Assembly: GCA_002633005.1 (NCBI GenBank)
Contig: NMRA01000791.1
Span: forward strand, 69,881 to 133,880
Direction: 5' to 3'
Length of the DNA stretch: 64,000 nucleotides
From: Phoronis australis
Taxonomy: Eukaryota; Phoronida; Phoronidae
The position numbers and the translations under genes are program-made. Positions within the stretch are counted from its first letter, which is position 1. Each line of letters starts with the position of its first letter. The notes under the pieces are model-generated. The model worked only from the letters and a program-made list of their open reading frames with translations, made no database searches and was not told where the DNA came from. This document shows positions 28,601-40,600 of the stretch, piece by piece.

Positions 28601-31600
28601 AATTCTGAAAATTCAAGGATCCGTTTCCCGCTCGAGGTATGACATAAATGCTAATCACGGTCAAGGTTTGATTCATAGAATTTACCCTGTATGCTTGAGG
28701 TGCTGAAGAATTTGTAATTGCTAAAGGCATACCTTATATTTGTATTTCGTCTGCTTATGCGATTGGTTGGCGCTTAAAGCTGCATTTTCATTGGTTAGCA
28801 AGCCTAAAACTAATCATTTTACCCTCATAAACCAAAGCGACCTAATAACAATCCTTACAGTGACAGGATTCTATTTCTGTCACCAATAAAAACACCGAAA
28901 CCATTCGGGACTCAAAAAACGCTTCAGAGTGCATTATGATTGCCAAAACATTTCGAATTCAGAAAAATCGTATTATTCACCTGGCGTGTGATGTTAATTG
29001 CCAGTTTATTCGGCAATAATTCAATGTGGTAATGTTGTTCAATCCAAAAGTGTTTCAGTGTTCAAAGAATTCGACATCGACAATTGAGAAGGAGCAAAAT
29101 ACAACCGTAAGAGTGCTGCATCAGTGGACAAGTGAGCCGCGTTCCGTAAACGCACGGCACTCGCTAACAAAGCTACAACGCCACGTGCAATGCCGGCGAT
29201 ATCTAGGGGAGACTTGCTTGATCATTCGTTTTGTGAAATTTTATGTGTCCACGGAGCGCAGCAAGCAATGAATCTTATTTTCCGCCTCTCTGTAATGAGA
29301 AGCCCACTTAAAAGGTATTAATTTTCGACAACATTGTAAATAATGAGAAGACAATTACGCTCTTAAATACATGTACGCTTAAGCAAACTCATCTACATGT
29401 GTAGTGGCCGGTATAACCAATTCCACAAAACACTAAAACATAGCAGCGTCCATCTTTGCGAGGGCTCACAATCGTAACTTACAAGGAGTAATCCAGAGCT
29501 CTGAAAGCGCTGGCTATCAAAGTCACTTGTACAAGTTTTTAGTAAAGTGAGGGCATTACCTTCCTGGCTAATTACCGCGCTACACCAAATACAGGTAACT
29601 ATTCTCATTGTATAGGTTTGGCCTTGTCCATTTGGATAGGTTAAAAACAATCTGTGAGATTTTTGTTAGTTTACACAAATTGTGTCTTAGATTGTTATCA
29701 GCGCTTTGAAAGGCCAAGGACGAGGATACGCTAACATAGACGACATTGTAGTCACTCGAGGAAAATGTCCAAGCAAGCCGGCTCCACCCACCCAGCCTCC
29801 GCCTACTGCCAGACCACCGCCTACAGGTAGGGTGCAGTAAAACATGAAATGCCATTGTGATCGGCTGTATTTGAAACCGTGCTCTGTGGAAACCTGTACT
29901 GTTTTCCTACTTAATGTTAACAGGCTTTGTCTAAGTGCTTTACCCAATTGGGAAGCAGTAGGCAGCATTTGTTATCACAGACTTGTTCAACCAGGCTTGC
30001 TTTTTAAGCAGGTGGCTTTGAAAAATCTGAATTGTCCAATTAAAAGAACGATATTGATACTGGGAAAAAATATATAGATTATTACATGGCGAAGTCGTTA
30101 TCCCCCGTTATCTAGAGCCCGAGTGGACTTTGGACAATTATCGCCCGAGGGGCGTTAGCCCCGAGGGTGATAATTCTCCAAACGACGATGAAGAAACACA
30201 ACCAATGTCTCCACGACAGCAGAAATTCAGTTTATATTTTATAAACTATGAAAACTATCTGCAAATTTCAAAATCAATAATTTAAAAGAAAATTGAGTGG
30301 CATAGCAATCTGGGCTCAGACCGTGCAACATTGATGAGAACCTCAGCAGTCAAAATATAACATTTTTTTAACCATGCATCCCCAATAATGGTGTAGAACT
30401 GAATGATTGACGAAATTATGCGTATCTCCTCTACTAGGGCCTCATTTGGAATGTAAAGAATCCAGTCAAATAATAATGCTCAATATATTTCCAGTAACAG
30501 TGTTAAATCACGATATTGGTGGACCTACATCGGGACAGTTAATCATTCACGATCAAAACATCAACAAAAACGTTAACTCGAGAAATCCCCGACAGCAACT
30601 ACCTGCAAACTGTGGGAAGGGAAGTTAGGACTATACGATATCTTCTCTCAGTTCATAACTCAAATTTTGGTCTAATTCATAAGACCGAAAATGAAAGTAG
30701 ACAAGGCACAATGCCTGCCGGTATGCTACAGGTGCCCGACTGGTAGCATCAGGCGCTCGTTTTTTCCCCAGTCTCTGAGGTTGTCGCCCAAGAATTAATA
30801 GTGCTTGAACTACGCATCGTCATTAGCCTTGTGCAATGTCAAATGAACTTTTTTCACTTGTACAAGAATTTCAATCACCGTTTGGGACAGAATCGTGTTG
30901 TTACCGGTTGCTAACACGAAATCCGGCCTGTTTGGTATCCACAACCTTGTGTGAGCGAAGTCAGCCACGGTATTCCGTTGTACACATCTTGGAATCCTTT
31001 CAATTGTTTTTTTTTTTTGTAGTTTAGACGTTATTATAAGCCGTTGAAATTCAGCACCACCTGGAAGTCGACGATGTGGTCATCGTAATTGCCGTTATGG
31101 TTCTTAAATATATTCTTTGTTACGAATCACGTCAGGATCACATAAAATGTTTAAGTATGCTAAGCGTTCCTGTTGTTTGTGGAGTTTTGATACTCGGACA
31201 AGTGTGTTTTGAACGGCATTTACATTCCTTATTTAACGCAGTTTCCTGTAAACATGTAACCCCTTATTCTTCCTCTTCCAGGGGGTGCATGTTTGAACAC
31301 ACACGGTACAAGTCAGTGCAATGGTTGGGCCACCAGAGGAGAGTGCGAAAAAAACAGGACATGGATGCGTACGAACTGTGCTCTGGCTTGCGGCGTCTGT
31401 AGTAAGTTGTGGATTCTTTATAGTTTAGAAGATTAAACGAAAAACTTAAAACTAACAACTCCTCCGCTGACTTGTTAGGTGCCGTGCCCTTAGAATTCTG
31501 TCCACTCATTTCTCATTTCTTGTAAGGTTTGGTTAAAGTTTAGGGTGACGTTTTGTATCGTTTGGTATGAGACATCTACTGGTATAATAATATGTCGTGC

Positions 31601-34600
31601 ATTGCTAGGTAACTACAAGTGTACAGCAATTGTATGCCGTTATTCAAAGATATATTTCGCATTTCTTTAAAAATGGATGATTTTCGACTAAAGTCGCGCC
31701 TTAAGTCTTGGCTTTTTGGTCAAAATCTGATATTTTTACACCACATGTTCTTCAAACTTGTGTCATCTGAGTTCACCACAACAGACTCATCCTATCGATT
31801 TTCTTTTTAAGGTACACAACCTCCACCAACAATACCACCAACAGGTAACTATGTTAAGCGGCATTCAGACTGTGAATTAAGGTTATTGTTCCAAGTAGAC
31901 TGTCCGTAAAATTAATTTAACTTTGTTCGTACGGGATGAATCACGACTACAAACAGAAAAGTCGTTTCTTATGCATGACCAGGGTTTGATCAAACAGGAC
32001 AACAACACTGAGAAACTCCGTTCAGACTGTTGTTGAATTCCTTTGAACACCTCCATCGTTATATTACTTAATGCACTGTACATTTCATATGAAAACAAAA
32101 CTAGATGTGTTTAATCGATTCAAATCGTTCTGACTTTAATTGCATTTTATGAATAACTTGGTGATAAAATAGCTGCAGTAAGCTATTCTTGTTTGTCGCG
32201 AAAGAAGGTGTGTAAGACCAGGGTCAATTTCTTAGACGTAAAATCCTGTCGAACGAAGTTAATAGATTACGTGCTTCTCTTGTACTTCATAGGAATATAT
32301 CGCGAAGTACTACATGACCTTGCGTTTTTGGGTCTACGAAACTCACGCAAGAGCGAGATTTACAGGATGATTACAAGAATTGTGCCGTGAAATTTTGTTG
32401 AAATCTGTAGTTTTTTGTGATTGGTTTTGACGTAAAATTTGGCCGGGCAATGAAAGTTGTGGCTTGAGAGAGTGGCCATTAAGACTGTAAACAGAAAGCA
32501 GTTGATAACCAAAACGACATTTGTTCAAGTATGTAGGCTGCACGTCTAAGACCCATTGAAAATGTAGCTGTCACGAAAACTACTTTGTCACCATTCGTGT
32601 TTTTTCGCTGAGTTCTACTTGCTTGTTATTGTAAATCGACTTCATTGTCATTTTTTAAACGCTTAGCGTTCACCTGTGCACTAATTGTTCTGATATTTCC
32701 ACCAGTGGGCCCTTGTGGGAACAAACACGACACAGAAGAGTGCGCTGCATGGGCCGACACTGGCGAATGTGACAAGAACTCCAACTGGATGCACGTTAAC
32801 TGCGCACTGGCCTGCGGAAAATGTGGTAAGTGTAAAGTTCCTGGTCTGAATTCAAAGGGGTCCTGAACACCTATAGATGATGTTTTGATATTGCGACACT
32901 GGAGAAATATAAAATGGCTTATTAATTCTATGCTTGTCGATAGGCTTTGGGAAGTTTTCGAACCATGCGGAAACCGACAAAAACCAATTTTGGTATTTGT
33001 GGACCTCTAGTTGCTTTTTATAAAAGTTCATTAGCCGCTTGAAGTCAAATATTTCGTCCTTTGTCATTAGCGTGTAAACATAGAACAATAGCACTGGAAT
33101 GACAACTTCGATTTCGCGCTGCTGAGGTTGCGCCGCGGATGCGTGGCATTTGTTTGCATTGGTTTGTTCCAGTGCCAGTGTTGATTATATTGCGTTGGAA
33201 TTTGCTGGCAACGAAACTTTTCGCAACTTTTCGTCGTTTTCAAACAAATCCCATCAGAGTCATGAAAGTCTTTCATAAGTTATTGATGTGGATTTTTTCC
33301 AGAAACAAAAGATAAATAATTTATTTCATAAACAAATATCATTACGCGTACCTGACAGGTTGAAAGTATTTTTTTAATTCTAAAAAACGCGAGTGTTAAA
33401 AAAATGCGACAAATAATTGGGTGTAATAGTAACATAAATTGAAAATGAACTATAGAGGCTATCTAAATTACTAATTAAACGTTCAGAGATGATTCAAGAC
33501 ATTTCTACCCTATCAAGATAACGATTTTTTTGGAATGTGAATCCCTCACAGTTGCTGTGAAGCATTTAGTCGGGGATTCATCCAAAATTATACATCATTC
33601 TGAATTAATTGGACCTTCGGTGTCGTTTGATACACTTCTTCAGGATGCAGATATTTTCAAAAATGTAATAAACTAAATACTTCTACTACCAATCCGAAAT
33701 TTGCAAATTAATGCTATCTGATAGATAAAAAAAATTAGCGAACTTCTATTGTGTAGGTTTGAAAGATATTCTGGATAGATCATTACATAGGTTGCAGTGT
33801 AGGAATTTCCTTAGTAGTTTGTAAATAAACTCATTTCTTCAGAAAATAAAAATTAGTGATTCTGACACATGCGGTGTGTAAATAAGAGAGATTGGGACTT
33901 AATTTTATGATTTCTGTGTTACTAAAGACCATGGACTCTGCAAAATAACAATATTCATGACAAACTGAAACATGATCACCTGTTCCATATCCATCAACGT
34001 CCGAGAATGAAAAAAGGGACAACTGGATTGAAAACCGGGACTTCTGGATAAAGGGGGGGGGGGGGTGGGGCATCTGGTTCTATACCAAAACGCAAGTGTG
34101 AAATGTTCGCTGCAACACACAAAAACGTTCTTACAGCATTTTTTTGTCGAACGGGAGATTTTGCACCTAAAAGCTCACGACGGCTTTTTTTTGTTTTTTT
34201 AAGTCGATTGGGCAATTGCGGATGCCTCAAAAACTCTATTTAGGAAAATAGTGCGGTGTCTTGTGGGAATTTACAGTAGTATAGGATAATATGCCTGTAT
34301 CGCCATGTGTCAAGAAGCGGGATACTTTAATTGTGTGACGGGTTCGCTGGAAAAATTCAAAAAGGGATAGTCCGACAAAAGCAGGACAATTGGCAAGTGC
34401 AATGTAGGCTGTCAACATCGCAAACTATTGGATTGGGGTTTTTACAAGGTAAACTTTTCATTTCATTTTATATATTTTATTCCACGGCTGTAGGTAAATA
34501 CTACACTGATCAGAAATGGATTTAACAAAAAAGTATCTGGACACCAGGTAAGCATTGCACAAATGACTTACAATAGAAAAGATCTTTTAAGAGTAATAAT

Positions 34601-37600
34601 CTATGCGAACACACATACACAGACACACGCACACAGATACATGCACACACACACAAGCACGCACACACGCACACTCACACAGACACACACACACGCACAC
34701 ACATACACCAGCTTGCTTCTGATACACTTCCTTTAAGGGCAATTCTGTTTTCAAATTGCATTTTTCTTCAGAGTGGTTTCGTTATATGAATGTTGCAGGC
34801 TCCATCTGTCAGTTTAATTGATATCCTTCATTGTAGAAGTAGAGTGTTCCAACATCCACGACACTGCGGCGTGTGACAGATGGGCTGCAAGAGGGGAGTG
34901 TGTCAAAAACCCTCGATGGATGTTACCGAATTGTGCACTGGCGTGCGACGAATGCGGTCAGTGCTTGGTTAAGAATTTACTGCGACACTATTAGGACAGT
35001 TTATGCTAAAAAATAAGCGCTTCAGTAAAATGGATGTGGAAGGAATAATGACAAAATATTCCCATCACTCATAAACCACTTTAATGTGTGAGCTTAAGTG
35101 CAGTATGCGTCATGAGGAGAAAATGCACGTGTCTTGGCTTTTCAATTCTGCACCCTGTTTCAGTCAATTGAAAACACTTAAGTGTTTAGTATAATACAGT
35201 TATCTAACAGAAATGCCCGATATCCCAACATAAGATAGTCACACGTTTGCGTTCTGTAGATCACTTTTCTAGTGAGGAAAATGATGTCACGTAAGAGTTC
35301 TAGTAATATCGTCTTGCATTGTAAGCGTGATCACTCTGACTTACTCCAGAGTATCTTTCGTCTAAGGAACGTCTGCCTGATGATGTATGCAGTAAGGCCG
35401 TTCTGTAATTGCATAGCAACACTTCCATTCTAAGATATTTACCCACAGTGCACTTCTGCTTTTTCACATGCAAGTGTACTGAAAATTAGTATCTCATACC
35501 CTAATAATGTATGGAATTCATCTCTGTAATTCAGACAAACTTTTATTGAGTTACAATGCTGTCACCGAGAAATTGGCAAAAGAAAAATATCAGAGCTGGG
35601 TGTGTCCTCCTCAACTCTGGTGCTGGTCAGTGCATTTTTCTATCTCCGAAAATAAGGAAACTTCAGTTCAGGACCCGTGTCTTGATAACGTGCAATGCGT
35701 CTTCCTGGGAAAGAGAAAAAAAACAAACAAACCCAGCTCAGGAGAATGGACGCTTTGTGACCAAACAAGTTCAGGATTCGTAATTGGAATTACTTATGTA
35801 CATTAAATGGATCCGAAATCAAAAATTGTATTTTTAAAAGTGAGAACATCTTCTTTTAAGGTACAGGTCCGAGACCTCAGCCAACGACACCCGCAAGGGC
35901 GACGACGGTAGCGCCAAGGACTGCTCCCCCATCTGGAGGTAATGTTGAAACTACGCCGTGGCCGAGTAAAATGACCTAGTGCACCTAGAGTGAGCCCATT
36001 TCTGAATTTCTTGAAAGGTCGAAAATCTTGGCTATTCATTACTTTTGTGAAGTTGATATGCTTCTAAGGTTTCCTTATCACTTCCAATTAACGACGTGTA
36101 ATAAATACTTGTAAATCGGTAGCTGGAGAAACGTTCAAATTTGACTACAGCACCTTCGGAAGGTCATATCTCAGAAATGGATCCTAATGAAACTTTCACA
36201 TACTGTACATGTACTTCATTTAATGCTCTTGTATGGCAGCTTATCAAAAACAGGAGGTATTTGCGATTTGCATAAACCAGAAACCAAACAATATTTCAGA
36301 AAATGGTGACAGCGTTTTGAGATTTCATCTTGAACATTTATATCAAGCAACAATTGGGCACGCAGTTGATACCGTTGTTTTCCTATAGCGGGGAGGGAAT
36401 ATATGCAGATTTGCAAAAATTGCGCACTTTGTGACAAGTTTTTGAAATTTGGTACAATGTTAGGTATAAGCAAAGGAAATTCAAAAAACACCGCAAACAA
36501 AGTGTGCTGACCCCCTGGTGGTCGCTACGCGCAAAATTCAATATGGCCGCCGCCGAAAATGGAAATTGGCGTATCTCAGTAATTATTATCACTAAACCAA
36601 ATTCTGATATCATATTTTCATTACTTTTGGGGTGCGGAGTTCATATCTGGTGTTAGTTTTATGTTTTGTGGCCAATTCCAATGCAAAATGATACTTTTAA
36701 GGCAAATGTCATTTACAAAAAACTCAAATTTATGTTTGCCCTCACAGAAGTTAGTTTGCTTAATTAATGGGTATATCGATGTGATTCGCCGCACAAAATC
36801 GTAAAATTACCATTTTTCAAAACCAGATTTACACTGGTGCAGGCAACTTCACATTTGCACAATGTGGTACACAGAAATCCAGCTCGATGGCACTTACAAT
36901 TGCCTTTGCAACCAACAACACAGCCGCAGTGGAGAAGTAGGGAACACATACACTTGGCTAATATCTTCCAGATCTGTCCATTATGGCACCCATTTTTTAG
37001 TTCTAGCATTCCATACACAACCCCATTGACCTGGGTTTGGCATCTGGGTTTTTTTAGCAAGCGACGTGCTTGGAGCGACTTGAACATCTTGGTGATGAAG
37101 CCCGTATTCGCTTTGGTACATCCCAGTTTGTCAATACCTTTCTTCAAATCAGTGGGTGTTCTGTTGGCGAAAGTAAAGGAGTTGGGCCTTGGGATGACGT
37201 CAGACTACAGTTCGGTAGCAATTTCAGTTTTGGTTTCAATAAACCTTATGAATTAGGTTTGACCAATGTCGTTGCTGCTTAACGTTCGTAGAGAAGCATG
37301 CATCCTCAAACTCGTCAATTAATCTCAACACTTCTGTCTTTGAGAGCTCAACCATTTCCATCTCTCCTCGTTAGCCATAGAGTCCATTTGCACCACTGTG
37401 CCCTTCAAGAACTTGATACTGCACTGTTGGCTCTAGTCAAGAGTCATCAAAGAAAACTTCCTGTCACTACGTTGAACAGCAAATTCCCCTTCCATGAGAG
37501 CTTCGTGCACTGAAGGGTGGGTCATATCCATCAGGAAACAGGCAACCAGCGTGCGTGATTCGTATTTCCAAATGCAAAAACTGTGGACACATTTCTTCAC

Positions 37601-40600
37601 AGGCTTTCGCAGTCAACAGCCAATTTCCCAGCCTCTGACCTCGAATGAAGTGAAGTTAATGTGTAGGTAGTCTCTCAAATTTTCTAGTAGCAAATTGTTG
37701 GAGCATTGTTGACTCGTTTTCCCACACATCAAAGCGTTCGTAATTAAGCCAGGCAAGCGTGAGCTGGTATGCATATCTGGTACGCTTGATATGTTGTCCA
37801 CCCAGAAGAGATGATCCAACACCAGGAATGAAGACATTGGCCAGGGAGAACACGTGGTCTCATCCAGATCCATCCATCAGTGTACCTCCACACTCTTGAG
37901 ATGCCATGTCGAGCATGCCCATGATATGAAGCATACCACTTTTGATTCACCGACCTCATCAGGGTACATCTAATGACAACTTTTCTGCTGAGCATAGAAA
38001 AGACAGTTACCTTCTATGTCTGGAACTTGACTAGGATTTACAAACTTTGGTGCCTTCTTGACCACAGGCATTGCGTGTTTCTGCATGGTCATTGTCAAGG
38101 CATTTTCATAGAAAATGGAAAAAACCAACTGTCGCCCTTGGCCTGATGTTTTCTGAAGGTTGGTAATGTGAAAAGAACCCAACGTAGGTCACTGGAATAT
38201 TTTGTAGTTGTCGCTCACGTTCAGTAAAAACATTGTGCACATGATTGAGCCATGCGTCATCAAGAATCTCTGCTCGGGGATTTTCAGTGAAGGAAGGTTT
38301 GGCTTTCCCCTTTGGAGAAGGTAGGAGCGTGATAACTCCAGCAAACTCATCAATGTACGGGAGAATGGCAAAGTCATCAAAAAGCTTGTAATTGACGATA
38401 TCAGCAGCATGCATCGTAAGGGGTGGGGGTACAGCCCAGGGTTTGTATGAGTGGGATGACTGGTTAGAGAAATGACAGTACCATGGAACTCAATGCGACG
38501 AGACTCATCAATATTATCAACTGCGGAAAACCCCCGCTTGAAATTTGAAGGCATAACGACTGCCTCTTCGGTAAACCGTTTTGACACTGATAGAGTAAGT
38601 CCCATTCTGATACGAATGGCACGATCGTAAGAAACTGAAATGCCTAACTCATGAAAAGTTCCACTTATTCCCTTCTAACGATCATTGGCAGGCAGCTTCA
38701 ATCCCACATATAGCGGAAAGGGTGTCTCTCCTTTCGTTGATAGATGGTAGCTTGCTTTGCTAGCTTCGTTTGCGGCATTGCTGCATAACAGTTGAGAGAT
38801 AGTGCAAGCGATTTCATTCTGGTGCTGATGTTGCCTTGGGTCTTCTGCCATTTTCTCCTCAATAGAGTTCGAACTCTGAAGTAAGACATCTAGAAGGGTC
38901 AGAAGAGGCTTCGGAACTGGCTCACTGGAACAGTTTGAATTCAATGACCCATTGAGTGGCACTTGTAGTCGAATACCTTTACGATGCAGGACACCAACTT
39001 CAGCAATCTTCTTAGCCTCGTCCCCCCGTAACCTCGACACGTGCATTCTCTGTCACAGCGGCGCTAACTTTGTTCTTATGAGAGATGTAAATATCTCCAC
39101 CCATTGAGTATTCAGACCAATCACACCTTAGCTTTTCTATAATATGTTCTTTGAACCTTTTTGGGTGCACGTGCACACCAATTCAATGAGAGTCCAGCTG
39201 CTCCAGCCGAGTATCATGAAGCTTTCTCAATTCAGCAAGCTTGAAAGTGCAACGGTTGAACTTCACAAACGCTACTAGCTGAGCGATTACCAAAGGATCG
39301 TATTGCTGACTAACGTAAGTTTCCTTGGCATACGACGTTTGGGTGGTTCGAGCATCGTTCTTCAGCTGCATGAGTATAACATGATAAGTGATAATGAACA
39401 TCACCAGCCTTAGGGTCAATAGCAGTGTTTAAAAGTACAAGAGTCATCCAGGACTTGGATTCTGTAGCCTAGCTGTTCAGGGATTTGCTACAGTTTTGAC
39501 TTCTCGCTCTTTATGTTTGTTCATGGTCTTCATCTTGAAACTTTCACAGCAGACGACACTACATATTGGTGCGATCCACCGTTTTTTCGGACTCGATTTC
39601 TATTCACTATCAGAGATATTCCTGTTCTTTTTTTCCAATTCCCGCTGTATAATGTATGAGCGGAAGAGTCGTCGGCATCCGTTGTGGTATTTGGCTCCAT
39701 TCTTTAGCAGTTTATTTGCTATTCCTGAACCATCATCCAGGCTCTCCAAGTTCCGACTCTCATTGGTAAAGGTACACCATTGTCGGCAAAACGTTTCAAA
39801 CCGTTTTCAGGGTTGGTACGCACTTTAGTGACCCTTCCTTTTATATAGGCATCGTAATTCTTTGTGGGATTGTTCTTGGCGAAGACAACATGCAGTTGGT
39901 GACCTTTTTTAGGAATTTTGAAGGGACAGTCGTCACTTATGTTGAGGTATTGTTTTAAACACAAATGGGCGGAGATATGTCTTAAATAAGTTAAAATAGG
40001 TAAAACTAATTACTAATTAGCTTTACAGGCATTATATTCGGCCTGATTCCAAGCAACAAAAATAATAGATGTAAGAGTGAAGCTCCCCGGGACCAATTGT
40101 TTGACATTTTCTATCCGGTGACAAGCGTTTGATATTTTCAGTCCAGAGACAGTGTACGAAGACTTAAATAGCCTCAAAACATAAAACTATCATCAGAAAT
40201 GAACTCCTCACACCCAAAAATATTGAAAACATGGTTTTCAATATACTCTAGTGATAACAATAGCTGAAATACGCCAACTTCCATTTTCGGCGGCGGCCAT
40301 ATTGGATTTTGTGCGTAGCGGCCACCAGGGGGTTAGCATAATTTGTTTGCGGTGTTTTTTAGAAATGTTTTACCTATCCCTAACATTGTACCAATTTTCA
40401 AAAACTTGTCACAAAGTGCGCGATTTTTATGAATTCCCTCTCCGCTACTATGAATATACCTTTCTATTTTGGCAAGGTTTACTAAAAGGCCTGGTCACAT
40501 GACCCGTTTAACGAGAATTGGTACAAGGTCAAATGTAAATCCTACTGCGTTTTTATTTTAAAAAATATATACTTTTACTGAAGTCAGAATCTGCACTTAT

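Larger units (their letters stand above)
27080..34836 (+). other. gene B introns 13-19
   Basis: Between exons 14-19 no other coding sequence is convincing. Includes the GC-rich hairpin at 30139-30175, a G-run at about 34053-34070 and a CA-rich tract at 34606-34705. Confidence 0.45.
36386..40447 (-). mobile_element. 4062-bp DNA transposon with 280-bp terminal inverted repeats
   Basis: Gene A has the empty site (TTG-CTA-TGAAT at 2116-2126). Gene B has CTA, the element, CTA, so the target duplication is 3 bp (36383-36385 and 40448-40450). The termini TAGCGG...CCGCTA open inverted repeats of about 280 bp. Coding relics are on the - strand: near 38520 DNID followed by FHGT, near 37800 [14 protein letters not shown], near 37550 [13 protein letters not shown] and [13 protein letters not shown], and near 36850-36950 a cysteine cluster ([21 protein letters not shown]). 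Frames are broken, so it is defective. The motif order is one I associate with unnamed multicopy invertebrate proteins. Academ-like (3-4-bp duplications, cysteine finger) is one guess. Confidence 0.8.

Noticed and set aside
36837-37256. 139-aa + strand frame
   Set aside because: Antisense of the transposon cysteine-rich coding end, which lies on the - strand.
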